Part shown: positions 24,527 through 33,034 of the stretch, piece after piece
How the letters are laid out: each line of letters opens with the position of its first letter
Position numbering within the stretch: position 1 is the first letter of the stretch
Source of the DNA: CAZYHS01 sp964647545
GTDB lineage: Bacteria; UBA10199; GCA-002796325; 1-14-0-20-49-13
Length of the DNA stretch: 54,756 bases
Assembly (NCBI GenBank): GCA_964647545.1
Contig: CAZYHS010000013.1
Coordinates: forward strand, 1 to 54,756
Direction of reading: 5' to 3'
The notes under the pieces: generated by a model
What the model was told of the DNA's origin: nothing
What the model saw: the letters and a program-made list of their open reading frames with translations, nothing else
Databases searched by the model: none
Position numbers and translations under genes: made by a program

Positions 24527-25144
24527 ATGATGACAGCGGAAAAAAATATTTTGACAAACAGTTCGAGCTCAAATAGGGTATTCCACAAAATTATGCGACT
24601 CTTTGTGTTCATATCGGCAGTAATCGCCATCGCATTCACCGGTTCTTTCTGGAAACAGACCGTTGAAACGCCGGTTGTGGCCGATGCCAATGGTAAGCCG
24701 GCAATCGAAGCGAGCGTTGTTAGCTCAAAGACTTCCATTAAAAAGCACGCCTACATTGCCATCATTGAAATGGCAGCAAAAACTCACAACGTTCCGGCTG
24801 CACTTATTGCCGCAGTCATTAAAGCCGAGTCTGGTTTTAACCCTAAAGCTATGTCGAACAAGGGTGCAATCGGTCTTATGCAGATCACGCTTTCGACCAG
24901 TCGCTATTTGAAGGTTTCTAACCCGTTTGACCCTGTGCAGAATATTTTGGGTGGCGCAAAATATCTCCGCGAGCTCTTGGACCGTTTTCATGGAAATATG
25001 ACACTTGCCGTTGCAGCGTATAATGCTGGCCCGGGTGCAGTTTCAAAACATGGTGGAATCCCGCCCTACAGCCAGACGCGTAAGTACGTTCCGAAGGTTC
25101 TTAAATATTATAACGATTTTGAATCGGGCGTTTACATCGACTAA
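24527..25144 (+). CDS. Membrane-anchored lytic transglycosylase (SLT domain)
   Basis: Cleaves peptidoglycan glycan strands in the periplasm. Of 205 residues, about 25-45 form a single N-terminal membrane anchor (LFVFISAVIAIAFTGSFW). The SLT domain covers about residues 68-190. The catalytic Glu101 lies in IKAESGFNPKAMS, followed by GAIGLMQIT, then NILGGAKYLRELL and AVAAYNAGPGAV, all typical of the MltC/Slt-type fold. The ATG is preceded by a GGGGG-type Shine-Dalgarno. Its stop overlaps the stop of the convergent methionine synthase reactivation gene within CTAA. No cell-wall partner is adjacent, so this may be a housekeeping or remodelling enzyme. Confidence 0.92.
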   Translation: MMTAEKNILTNSSSSNRVFHKIMRLFVFISAVIAIAFTGSFWKQTVETPVVADANGKPAIEASVVSSKTSIKKHAYIAIIEMAAKTHNVPAALIAAVIKAESGFNPKAMSNKGAIGLMQITLSTSRYLKVSNPFDPVQNILGGAKYLRELLDRFHGNMTLAVAAYNAGPGAVSKHGGIPPYSQTRKYVPKVLKYYNDFESGVYID

Positions 25145-25731
25145 CAGACGATCAAGGCGCTTGTGGAAAATTCGGGGTTTAGCAAAAGCGAAGAGCTTAA
25201 GCTGACCCCGATTTTTTTTGCTTGAAGCAGCCGGCAGATCTTTCGCTGGTCGCTTAAGTCGGGCCAGATTTTATAGCCGACGCTTATTCTGCGCGAGTTT
25301 TTAGCGCGCATTTTTTTCTGAAGTTTGAGGTGACAGAACTTTGCGAGGGCCTCGGTCATTTCGGCGGCGAGTCCGTAGAGGAAAAAATATTCCACAAAGC
25401 GCTGTTTTTTATAAAGTCGCCGGAGCTCTTTTGAAGCGCGGCTTCCGATCGTTACAAGTTGCAGCGGCAATTTATCTTTTGCAGTTTTTAGCGGCATCTT
25501 TAGTGAAAAAGATCTTTGAATTTCATTCCTGTCCAAAAAACAAAAAGCAATTTCCGGCACAAATATTTTTTTTGCGCGCGTTGTTTTAAGCAGTCCCGAT
25601 AAAACTGCTTCGGCTTTCTTGCGGTCCTTGGCGTGAAAACGCCAGCGCCCGACAAAAAGGGCCGGCTTGTTGATCAGCTTCTCAATTTTTGCGGCAAAAA
25701 TTTTTTGGTGCGATATTTTTACGGCGCTCAT
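25141..25731 (-). CDS. Stand-alone methionine synthase reactivation (activation-domain) protein
   Basis: Supplies the S-adenosylmethionine-dependent reductive reactivation that larger MetH enzymes carry as a C-terminal domain. The 196 residues include TIGSRASKELRRLY, a helical FFLYGLAAEMTEALAKF segment, RRISVGYKIWPDLSDQRKI, and KKIGVSLSSSLLLNPEFSTSA. The last two blocks match the AdoMet-binding RxxxGY motif and the GVSLTES-type end of the MetH activation domain. The start overlaps the metH stop as ATGA, so the two are translationally coupled. Because metH here lacks this domain, the two proteins together replace a full-length MetH. The 3' end overlaps the convergent transglycosylase gene. Confidence 0.85.
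   Translation of the reverse strand: MSAVKISHQKIFAAKIEKLINKPALFVGRWRFHAKDRKKAEAVLSGLLKTTRAKKIFVPEIAFCFLDRNEIQRSFSLKMPLKTAKDKLPLQLVTIGSRASKELRRLYKKQRFVEYFFLYGLAAEMTEALAKFCHLKLQKKMRAKNSRRISVGYKIWPDLSDQRKICRLLQAKKIGVSLSSSLLLNPEFSTSALIVC
25167..25219 (+). terminator. Probable terminator of the lytic transglycosylase gene, inside the convergent gene
   Basis: An imperfect stem joins bases 25173-25183 (CGGGGTTTAGC) to 25201-25210 (GCTGACCCCG), followed by eight T in a row. It lies just past the transglycosylase stop and inside the 3' coding end of the reactivation gene on the other strand. Confidence 0.6.
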
Positions 25732-28250
25732 TTTTTTCTCCGAAGCCTTTGCATTATCTTGAGCCCGTCGAATGCGTCGCGCGCGAAGAAGACCTCTCCG
25801 GCGTAAGCTTTTTTAAGTTCGTTCTTTACGAACGTCTCGGTCAGAGCCGCACCGCCGCAGATGACCGGCGTGTCGATTCCGCGCTTTGCCATCTCGGCAA
25901 GGTCGTCTTTCATGACAAGGCAAGACTGGACCAGCAGCCCCGAGAGCCCAATGGCGTCGGGCCTCTCTTTTCTAACGGCATTTGCTATCGCATCGACCGG
26001 CTGTTTCACTCCAAGATTGACCACCGAAAAACCGTTGTTGGATAAAATGATATCGACGAGATTTTTGCCAATGTCGTGCACGTCACCTCTTACGGTCGCC
26101 AGCACTATTTTGCCGCGTGATGATTTCTTCTCTCCGTCGATGAAGCTCGAAAGCGAATCGATGGCCGCGCGCATTGCCTCGGCCGACTGCAGAACGAACG
26201 GAAGTGCAAGTTCCTGTCTGCCGAACATTTCGCCGACACGCTGCATCGCCGGCAAAAGTATAGAGTTGATCACCTTCGATGCGTTTGATGAGGCAGCCGC
26301 CTGTGGCGCACATTTTTTTGCCAGCTCAACGTCCCCGTCGATGACTGCGTTAAACAACCGGTCGCCGTCGGTTCGAGTGGAAAGTGTTTTTGTTATGCTG
26401 GACGACTCGTGCGAGGCTCCTTCAAAAAAACGAAGGTAATTTTCAAGGGCCGACTTATTTTTATTTGAGAGCAAGGCCTGTGCAAGCGACGCTGCTTTTT
26501 TGTCTATCTTGTGCAAGGGGACGATCTGCGACGGGTTTACGATCGCCGCGTCGAGCCCTCTTTTAACGGCTTCATGCAAAAAGGCCGAGTTTAAGATCTT
26601 TCGAGCATCGGGTTTGAGCCCGTAAGAGATGTTGCTGATTCCAAGTATCGTTCTAATCCACGGAAGTTCTTTTTTGAGCTGCTTGAGTTTTTTTAAGGCG
26701 TTCAACGTTTCAAGCGCGCTGCCGGCCTTTGCAGCCTGCGGGTCTGCAAGTGTGAATGTCAGCGGGTCGATGAATAAAAAACCGCCCGATTTGACAAAGC
26801 CGCTTCGCTTGCATAGCGATACAAGTTTTCTTACGATTGATAATTTTTTTGAGCAGGTCTTGGCCATGCCGCTGTTGTCGATCGTCAGCGCTACAAGGCC
26901 TGCGCCGAATTCTTTTGCCAACCCGATTATTTTTGCAGCTTTTGCCTCTCCGCTTTCAAGGTTTATTGAGTTGATAACCGATCTTCCGGAGAGCCGCTTT
27001 AGAGCAGCTTCCATTGCGGCGGGCTCGGTCGAGTCGATCATGACCGGAGCGGTGCTCATCATGACGACCCTTTTGGCCAGCTCTGAAATGTCTTTTTGTT
27101 CGTCTCGGCCTGCAAATGCCACGTTAAGATCGACCATGTGGGCGCCGGAAGCCGCCTGTTTTTTTGCAAGTCGCGCGGCCGCATCGAGGTCGCCGTGAAG
27201 AAGCAGTTCGCGGAATTCCTTCGAGCCGTTAATGTTCATCCTTTCGCCTACGATTAACGGTGCCGGTTTTTGAGAAATGTCGGTCGAGTTAAAAAGGCTC
27301 GAGACAAAGAAAGATTTTTTTATCCTTCGCGGCCTGACCTTTGCCTTTGCCAAGCGTTTTGACGCCTCGCGAATATGTTCAAATGTTGTCCCGCAGCATC
27401 CTCCGACGATCGCAACGCCCAGCCCCTTCACAAAATATTCAAGCTCGTCTGCGAATTCCTTCGGAGAGAGCGGATAGAACGCTTGACCGTTCTTAATTTG
27501 CGGAAGGCCGGCATTGGGTAGAATCATTATCGGGAGTGGACAGATTCGCGCAAGCTCCTTGACGAACGGTTCCATTTCGGAGGGGCCGGTCGCGCAGTTC
27601 AAGCCGAACGCCGCGACGCCAAGCGGGGCGATCGCCGAAAAGGCGGCGCCGATGTCGGAGCCAAGCAGGGTCGTTCCGTTACGTTCCACCGTAACCGTCG
27701 CGACTATCGGACGCATCTTGTTATTGAGGGCCCTTTTGATCCCGACGATCGCTGCCTTGGTCTGTAAAATGTCCTGACATGTTTCGACCTGAAAAATATC
27801 GACTCCCAAAGAGGCAAGCAACTTTGCCTGTGCTTGATAGTCGCGGCTCATTTCGTCGAACGAAATGTGGCCTAGCGTCGGGAGTTTACTGGTTGGTCCA
27901 AAAGATGCCGATATTAAGACCTCGTGACTTGTAGCTCGTGATCCGTGATTCGCAGCACGCTTTGCGATCCTGACCGCAGCGGTATTGATCACGGCGAACT
28001 TGTAATCAAGATTGTTCTCGGCGAGGACGGTGCGGGTTGCGCCAAATGTGTTGGTTTCAATCACTTCTGCGCCGGCGTCGATGAACTCGCGATGGATTTG
28101 TTCGACGATTTGGGGCTGCTCGATGTTAAGCAGTTCGTTGCATCTTGGCGGGCGAATCTTCTTTTGCGCAAGTATTCTGGAGGCATTTGTGCCGAAAGCG
28201 CCGTCCCAGATGACGGGCCGGCCGCTATTTAAGCGTCTGAAAAAATCCAT
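25728..28250 (-). CDS. metH: Cobalamin-dependent methionine synthase, lacking the activation domain
   Basis: Transfers the methyl group of 5-methyltetrahydrofolate via B12 to homocysteine. The 840 residues carry three modules. The first is a homocysteine S-methyltransferase domain (about 1-300) with zinc ligands Cys219 in GLNCATG and Cys285-Cys286 in GGCCGTT. The second is a pterin-binding domain (about 325-600) beginning at LIVGERMNINGSKEF. The third is the B12 cap and Rossmann domains (about 620-840) with the cobalt ligand His725 in DVHDIGKN. Full-length MetH is about 1200 residues; the missing C-terminal activation module is encoded by the next gene, which overlaps by four bases. The ATG has GAGG a few bases upstream. 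The TSP3-repeat gene ends 53 bases upstream on the same strand. Confidence 0.95.
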   Translation of the reverse strand: MDFFRRLNSGRPVIWDGAFGTNASRILAQKKIRPPRCNELLNIEQPQIVEQIHREFIDAGAEVIETNTFGATRTVLAENNLDYKFAVINTAAVRIAKRAANHGSRATSHEVLISASFGPTSKLPTLGHISFDEMSRDYQAQAKLLASLGVDIFQVETCQDILQTKAAIVGIKRALNNKMRPIVATVTVERNGTTLLGSDIGAAFSAIAPLGVAAFGLNCATGPSEMEPFVKELARICPLPIMILPNAGLPQIKNGQAFYPLSPKEFADELEYFVKGLGVAIVGGCCGTTFEHIREASKRLAKAKVRPRRIKKSFFVSSLFNSTDISQKPAPLIVGERMNINGSKEFRELLLHGDLDAAARLAKKQAASGAHMVDLNVAFAGRDEQKDISELAKRVVMMSTAPVMIDSTEPAAMEAALKRLSGRSVINSINLESGEAKAAKIIGLAKEFGAGLVALTIDNSGMAKTCSKKLSIVRKLVSLCKRSGFVKSGGFLFIDPLTFTLADPQAAKAGSALETLNALKKLKQLKKELPWIRTILGISNISYGLKPDARKILNSAFLHEAVKRGLDAAIVNPSQIVPLHKIDKKAASLAQALLSNKNKSALENYLRFFEGASHESSSITKTLSTRTDGDRLFNAVIDGDVELAKKCAPQAAASSNASKVINSILLPAMQRVGEMFGRQELALPFVLQSAEAMRAAIDSLSSFIDGEKKSSRGKIVLATVRGDVHDIGKNLVDIILSNNGFSVVNLGVKQPVDAIANAVRKERPDAIGLSGLLVQSCLVMKDDLAEMAKRGIDTPVICGGAALTETFVKNELKKAYAGEVFFARDAFDGLKIMQRLRRKK

Positions 28251-28303
28251 GCCTCGAAATTACCCGCACTCAATTTGCAAGTAAAGCTATTATTGGGAGG
28301 TGT

Positions 28304-29191
28304 TTATGCGCGGCGTCTTCTTAGACAGGTTAGTGCAAGCGGACCGCATAGAAGAAGAATGTCGAGCAAAAATCCAGAGGCGCTGTTAACCGCGCCGGCA
28401 TGCAAGCTGCAATCTTTGCCCTTTAAGCCCGATGAAGTGCCGGCGTTAAAACAGGCGTCGCCGATGCCGTCGTTGTTGGCGTCTCTTTGATCTGGGTTGG
28501 CAAGTTTCGGACAGTTGTCGGTTGCGTCGGGAATGCCGTCTTTGTCCGAATCGATGGTGTTGTCGCACACATCGCCGATGCCGTTGGCGTCGGTGTCTTT
28601 TTGATTTTCGTTTGCGTCAAGCGGGCAGTTATCTTTACTGTCGATAATGAAGTCGCCATCGCTGTCTTTTACGCTCGATTCGACCGTGTAGGTTTTATAC
28701 CACCAGCAAATATCCGATTCGTAGTCGTCCGATTTTAGCATGCTCATCGACAGACTGACCGTCTCTTCATCTTTGATGTCGCCCTCGACCCTGCAGGTAA
28801 TTGTCGGGGATAGCATTTTTGCAGGGGGTGTGCTTTCATCGAGTTCAGCAATATGGTCGGCGCAGGTTAACTCTATGGTTTCCTTAGATTTATTTCCTTT
28901 AAGTGAAATTTTATATTCGCCGTAGTCGCCGCTTTTCGGAGTAAGTGTCGAAAAAATATAGATTTCGTGGCCGTCGTCTTTTTCAACCAGTTTTCCCTGT
29001 ACGCTGGCTTCGCTGCAATAATCGATTTTGTCGATCAAATTAACCATGGCATCGATGGCTTCGGGATTGAAAGTAGGCATTTCTGCGATGGTATCTTTGA
29101 CATCTTGGACCACAATAACATTAGCAGCGCGGCCGGTTTGGCTAAAGCATAGCAGCGCCATTGTTCCAAATATGGCGAATATTTTACTCAT
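28304..29191 (-). CDS. Exported protein with thrombospondin type 3 repeats and MYXO-CTERM-like tail
   Basis: A 295-residue exported protein. I chose the ATG at 29191 because GGAGG lies 7-11 bases upstream and it begins a clean signal peptide (KIFAIFGTMALLCFSQTGRAA). The middle (about 25-180) is an unrecognised domain with several cysteines. Residues about 185-255 hold calcium-binding thrombospondin type 3 repeats (DSDGDFIIDSKDNCP; DSDKDGIPDATDNCP). The C-terminus has a Cys (KDCSLHAG), a hydrophobic stretch (FLLDILLLCGPLALTC) and then RRRR. This layout resembles MYXO-CTERM or related sorting signals that are cleaved for surface attachment. Probable cell-surface protein; function unknown. Confidence 0.82.
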   Translation of the reverse strand: MSKIFAIFGTMALLCFSQTGRAANVIVVQDVKDTIAEMPTFNPEAIDAMVNLIDKIDYCSEASVQGKLVEKDDGHEIYIFSTLTPKSGDYGEYKISLKGNKSKETIELTCADHIAELDESTPPAKMLSPTITCRVEGDIKDEETVSLSMSMLKSDDYESDICWWYKTYTVESSVKDSDGDFIIDSKDNCPLDANENQKDTDANGIGDVCDNTIDSDKDGIPDATDNCPKLANPDQRDANNDGIGDACFNAGTSSGLKGKDCSLHAGAVNSASGFLLDILLLCGPLALTCLRRRRA

Positions 29192-29209
29192 ACACAAACC
29201 TCCAGCCAC

Positions 29210-29604
29210 TTTTAGAGCAATTTATGTGCCAACTGCCCGTAATAAAATGTGGCCGATAAATAATTTTTATGACAAAAAAACCTAATAATATCGATATATT
29301 ATAAGGCTGCTTTGGTTTGCGACGTTGGAGCTTTTATCAAAACAGTAAGCATGTCGTCCAAAGCGGGGAGTACTTGACGCAGACGACAGAAAATAGACCC
29401 CAAGATTATAATTTTCAAATTAGGCCGGCGGCATTTCACGCTGTGCTAAGTGCCTATTATTTAAGTGCTATTTTAATTCGCAAAATGTCGTTTTTCCGGC
29501 AACTTGGTTCTAGGGACAGAAAAATAATTTCCCTTGACTGTTGGGGCTCCATTTTGGATAAGCAGCGCGAATTTTTTATTTAACCCGAAAGAGAGCTACC
29601 CAAA
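29210..29604. promoter_or_regulatory. Divergent intergenic region with probable promoter of the por-nuo operon
   Basis: About 395 bases with no convincing gene between two divergent transcripts. TTGACT (29534-29539), a 17-base spacer and GATAAG (29557-29562) form a plausible promoter about 40 bases before the first operon gene at 29605. TAAGTGC occurs twice, at 29447-29453 and 29462-29468, each followed by TATT one base further or directly. These two could be a regulator site. An AT-rich near-palindrome (centred on ATATCGATAT) lies near 29290-29300. Confidence 0.4.
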
Positions 29605-30153
29605 ATGCTAGAAGTCAGATTTCACGGTCGAGGCGGTCAAGGTGCGGTTACAAGCGCCGAGCTTGTCGCACTTGCAGCAATCGCAAAAGGTAAATATGCC
29701 CAGTCGATGCCGTCGTTTGGTCCCGAAAGACGCGGCGCGCCGGTTCAGGCTTATATGAGAGTTTCGGATATCGAAATTCGTCTCAGAAATGAAATTACCG
29801 AGCCTAACGTGGTGGTTGTCCTCGACGGCGGTCTTCTGGAAGTGGTCGATGTCGGCGCCGGCTTAAAAGACGGCGGCACGATAGTCGTAAATTCGGCCAA
29901 AACGCCCGAAGAACTCCGCAGAAGTTTCAATCTTAAATCGAGGCTCGCAGTTGTTGACGCCAACAAAATCGCCCGTGAAGTTTTGGGCGTTCCCATTACA
30001 AATACCACGATGATCGGCGCCCTTTTAAAGGCGACCGAAATTTTGTCTCTAGACGATGTTCGTCCTCAGATCGATCACCGTTTCAATCCAAAGCTTGCCG
30101 TAAAAAATATCAAGGCAATGGAAGAGGCGTACAAAGCAACAGTAATAGGTTGA
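29605..30153 (+). CDS. porG: Pyruvate:acceptor oxidoreductase, gamma subunit
   Basis: The 182 residues match the gamma subunit (CoA-side domain) of 2-oxoacid:ferredoxin oxidoreductases. Signatures are VRFHGRGGQGAVTSAELVA at the start, QSMPSFGPERRGAP, and TNTTMIGALLKATEI. It opens a seven-gene operon with four oxidoreductase subunits followed by three NADH-dehydrogenase subunits. The gene order gamma-delta-alpha-beta is the classic four-subunit arrangement. Specificity for pyruvate is inferred from the alpha and beta subunits. Confidence 0.93.
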   Translation: MLEVRFHGRGGQGAVTSAELVALAAIAKGKYAQSMPSFGPERRGAPVQAYMRVSDIEIRLRNEITEPNVVVVLDGGLLEVVDVGAGLKDGGTIVVNSAKTPEELRRSFNLKSRLAVVDANKIAREVLGVPITNTTMIGALLKATEILSLDDVRPQIDHRFNPKLAVKNIKAMEEAYKATVIG

Positions 30154-30155
30154 TT

Positions 30156-30467
30156 ATGCAAAAGACTTGGAAAGACCTGCCGGCCGGTCTGGTGGTTTTT
30201 AAGCCGGGGAGTGCTCGCGAGTATCGCACAGGTGACTGGCGTTCGCAGCGCCCTGAATGGGACAAGGAGAAATGCATCAAGTGCGGGGCGTGCTACATGT
30301 TCTGCCCAGAAGGTGCGATTTCAATGAAGATGGACGGCTATCCCGAGATCGATTTTTATTTCTGCAAGGGATGCGGCATTTGCGCTCGCGAATGCTGGAC
30401 GGGCTGTTTCAAAATGCTTCCGGAAGATGAAGCGAAAGCTTTAGCTGCAAAGGAAGGGAAGAAATAA
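30156..30467 (+). CDS. porD: Pyruvate:acceptor oxidoreductase, delta subunit (2[4Fe-4S] ferredoxin)
   Basis: A 103-residue ferredoxin subunit that carries electrons away from the TPP site. Two [4Fe-4S] motifs are seen: CIKCGACYMFCP and CKGCGICARECWTGC. In the second, the usual Pro after the fourth Cys is Trp and there is an extra Cys. I chose the ATG at 30156; an in-frame TTG at 30150 overlaps the porG stop. The stop shares a base with the porA start (TAATG), pointing to coupled translation. Confidence 0.92.
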   Translation: MQKTWKDLPAGLVVFKPGSAREYRTGDWRSQRPEWDKEKCIKCGACYMFCPEGAISMKMDGYPEIDFYFCKGCGICARECWTGCFKMLPEDEAKALAAKEGKK

Positions 30468-31642
30468 TGGGAAAACGAGTTGGAATTGAAGTCTCTCTTG
30501 CGGTCTCCGAAGCCGTGATGATGGCTGACGCCGATGTCGTGGCCGCCTATCCGATCACTCCGCAGACGCACATTGTCGAACATTTGTCGGAACTTGTTGC
30601 CAACGGTTCTCTCGACGCCGAATTTGTTTGCGTCGAAAGCGAACACTCGGCGATGAGCGCATGCTTGGGTTCCGCAGCAGCCGGCGCCAGAACTTTCACG
30701 GCAACGGCAGGTCAGGGTTTGGAGCTCATGCACGAAGTTGTATTTGTTGCTTCCGGCATGAGGCTCCCGATCGTTATGGTTGTTGCAAATCGTGCGTTGT
30801 CGGCTCCTCTTTCGGTTTGGGGTGATCACTCCGACGTGATGCAGGTTCGCGACACCGGCTGGATTCAGGTGTTTTGCGAAAACGGTCAGGAGGCCTACGA
30901 TTTAACTCTTTGGGCTTTCCGCTGTGCCGAAGATAAACGAGTTTTGTTCCCCGTCATGGTTCACCTCGACGGTTTCCACTTAACCCACGTTGTCGAGCCG
31001 ATCGTTATGGCCGACAAGGAAGAAGTTGCAAAATTCCTTCCGCCGAACAAATTCCCGACGCCGCTTGACCCGCGCAAGCCGGTTACGATGGGTGCTTTTG
31101 CTCCTCCATTCATTTTCATGGAAGCCAAAAAAGCGCAGGAAGTAGCTTTCATGAACACGGTGCCGGTCATTCGCGAAACTCTCGACGAGTTTGAAAAAGT
31201 TTTTGGCCGCCGCTACGAGTTTGTCGAAAAATATAAATCGGACGATGCCGAAACAATTCTTTTAACAATGGGAAGTTTCTCGCAGATGGCGATGGAAGCG
31301 GTCGATAATCTCCGCGCCAAAGGCAAAAAGGTCGGTTTGGTTCGCATCAGACTTTGGAGGCCTTTCCCGTTTGAAGATCTGCGCAAGGCGCTTGGACACG
31401 CAAAAGTAGTTGCAATCCTCGACCGCTGTATCTCGTCGGGCGGTCCGGTCGGTCCTGTCGCCAGCGAAGTGAAAGCGGCGCTCTATCCGCTGAAGCAGCG
31501 TCCTTACATTGCAAGCTTTGTTGGAGGCTTGGGTGGACGCGATCTTTATCCGAAATCTTTCGAGTACATGGTCGATCGTGCCGAAGAACTTGCCGCAAAG
31601 GGCGAGACGGTCGAGTATGAAATGATAGGAGTAAGAGAGTAA
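30467..31642 (+). CDS. porA: Pyruvate:acceptor oxidoreductase, alpha subunit
   Basis: The 391 residues contain AAYPITPQTHIVEHL and FTATAGQGLELMHEV, the substrate-side signature of pyruvate:ferredoxin oxidoreductases. SVWGDHSDVMQVRDTGW and HLDGFHLTHVVEPI follow, both characteristic of the pyruvate branch rather than the 2-oxoglutarate or indolepyruvate branches. The C-terminal domain is the usual transketolase-C-like fold. The start shares a base with the porD stop (TAATG) and the stop shares a base with porB. Confidence 0.93.
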   Translation: MGKRVGIEVSLAVSEAVMMADADVVAAYPITPQTHIVEHLSELVANGSLDAEFVCVESEHSAMSACLGSAAAGARTFTATAGQGLELMHEVVFVASGMRLPIVMVVANRALSAPLSVWGDHSDVMQVRDTGWIQVFCENGQEAYDLTLWAFRCAEDKRVLFPVMVHLDGFHLTHVVEPIVMADKEEVAKFLPPNKFPTPLDPRKPVTMGAFAPPFIFMEAKKAQEVAFMNTVPVIRETLDEFEKVFGRRYEFVEKYKSDDAETILLTMGSFSQMAMEAVDNLRAKGKKVGLVRIRLWRPFPFEDLRKALGHAKVVAILDRCISSGGPVGPVASEVKAALYPLKQRPYIASFVGGLGGRDLYPKSFEYMVDRAEELAAKGETVEYEMIGVRE

Positions 31643-32565
31643 TGAGCGATCTATCTGTTTACGCGTCAAGAATGGTGAACCCTGAAGAGAAGTTTACACA
31701 GGGTCATCGCGGCTGCGTCGGTTGCGGCGAAGCGCTTGCGGTCAGACAGGCTTTTAAAGCCTTCGATCGCGACACGATCGTTGTCAACGCCACAGGCTGC
31801 ATGGAAATCATCGCTTCATCGTACCCCGGAACTGCGTGGGAACTCCCATGGATCCACACGCTTTTCGAAAACACCGCGGCGGTGGCAAGCGGAGTTGAAG
31901 CGGCCTACATAACGATGAAGCGCAAAGGGCTCTATCCGAAAGAACAGCCCGTTAAGATCGTTGCCTTCGGCGGCGACGGCGGCACGGCCGACATCGGTTT
32001 GCAGGCCCTCTCGGGCATGCTCGAAAGAGGCCACAACATTTTGTACATCTGCTTCGATAACGAAGCTTACATGAACACCGGCGTTCAGCGCTCCGGCGCA
32101 ACTCCGTATGGCGCGACGACAACAACTTCGCCCTCCGGCAAAACGATCGGTCAGGTAACGTGGAAGAAAAACATGCCGGCAATTGCGGCGGCCCACGGAA
32201 TTCCTTACGTTGCAACGGCAAGTCCGGCATATCCGTTCGACTTCATCGAAAAAGTCAAACGTGCCCAGAGCATTCAAGGTGCTTGTTACATTCACGTCTA
32301 TTCTCCGTGTCCGACAGGCTGGAGATGCGCGCCGGATCTCTCAATTAAGTACGCGCGACTTGCCTCGCAGACCGGAGTTTTCCCGCTCTACGAAATTGTC
32401 GACGGCAAATACAAACTGTCGATGGATTTCGACAAGCTGATGCCGGTTGCCGAATATCTTAAAGGTCAGGGACGTTTCCGCCACCTCACCGAGAAGGAAA
32501 TTGAATACATTCAAACTCGCGTTACCAAAGAGTGGAACGCACTTAAGAAGAAGTGTCAGGAGTGA
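31642..32565 (+). CDS. porB: Pyruvate:acceptor oxidoreductase, beta subunit (TPP and [4Fe-4S] binding)
   Basis: Binds thiamine diphosphate and the proximal [4Fe-4S] cluster. The 307 residues show GCVGCGEALAVRQAF with two cluster cysteines, NATGCMEIIASSYP, the TPP motif FGGDGGTADIGLQALSG with DNEAYMNTG, and HVYSPCPTGWR with a conserved Cys. It overlaps porA by one base and lies three bases before the NuoE-like gene. Cofactor set and order are typical of an active enzyme. Confidence 0.94.
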   Translation: MSDLSVYASRMVNPEEKFTQGHRGCVGCGEALAVRQAFKAFDRDTIVVNATGCMEIIASSYPGTAWELPWIHTLFENTAAVASGVEAAYITMKRKGLYPKEQPVKIVAFGGDGGTADIGLQALSGMLERGHNILYICFDNEAYMNTGVQRSGATPYGATTTTSPSGKTIGQVTWKKNMPAIAAAHGIPYVATASPAYPFDFIEKVKRAQSIQGACYIHVYSPCPTGWRCAPDLSIKYARLASQTGVFPLYEIVDGKYKLSMDFDKLMPVAEYLKGQGRFRHLTEKEIEYIQTRVTKEWNALKKKCQE

Positions 32566-32568
32566 TAA

Positions 32569-33021
32569 ATGGATTATTCTAAGATCGACACAGTTATTAA
32601 AAAGCACCACGGAGATGTCGGCCAGCTTATCGGAATTTTGCAGGACGTTCAGAAGTCGTTCAACTATCTTCCGAAAAGCGCGCTCGACCACGTTGCAAAG
32701 AAGCTCGATATCCCCGAGGCGCAGGTTTACGGCGTGGCTACTTTCTTCAAGGCGTTCAGCTTGAATCCGCGCGGTAAACACATCGTGCATGTCTGTATGG
32801 GAACAGCCTGCCACGTTCGCGGCGCCAAGCGCATTTTTGAAGATATCAACCGCGAGCTTAAACTGGGGCCGGACGGCGGAACGACCGAAGATTTAAAATA
32901 TACGGTCGAGCCGGTAAACTGCGTCGGCGCTTGCGCTCTGGGGCCGGTGCTGGTGTTTGACGGCGAATATCACGGCAACGCAACGCCGGAAAAATCTCTC
33001 AAGCTTTTTCACAATAAATAA
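32569..33021 (+). CDS. NADH dehydrogenase 24-kDa (NuoE/HndA-type) [2Fe-2S] subunit
   Basis: The 150-residue thioredoxin-like [2Fe-2S] protein of the NuoE family. Cluster ligands are in VCMGTACHVRGA and NCVGACALGP, and the helical N-terminus reads LPKSALDHVAKKLDIPEAQVYGVATFF, a family hallmark. It starts three bases after porB, and the flavoprotein subunit follows 13 bases later, so it belongs to the por transcript. In complexes with NuoF-like proteins it supports NADH/NAD+ exchange; here pyruvate would be the electron source. Confidence 0.93.
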   Translation: MDYSKIDTVIKKHHGDVGQLIGILQDVQKSFNYLPKSALDHVAKKLDIPEAQVYGVATFFKAFSLNPRGKHIVHVCMGTACHVRGAKRIFEDINRELKLGPDGGTTEDLKYTVEPVNCVGACALGPVLVFDGEYHGNATPEKSLKLFHNK

Positions 33022-33034
33022 TTAGGCACTCGAA

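Noticed and set aside
26629..27198. Plus-strand open frame of 189 codons
   Set aside because: Entirely antisense to the conserved pterin-binding part of metH; composition typical of a shadow frame.
28291..28320. GGGAGG followed by ATG on the plus strand
   Set aside because: The frame closes after about 27 codons and lies opposite the end of the TSP3-repeat gene; probably chance.
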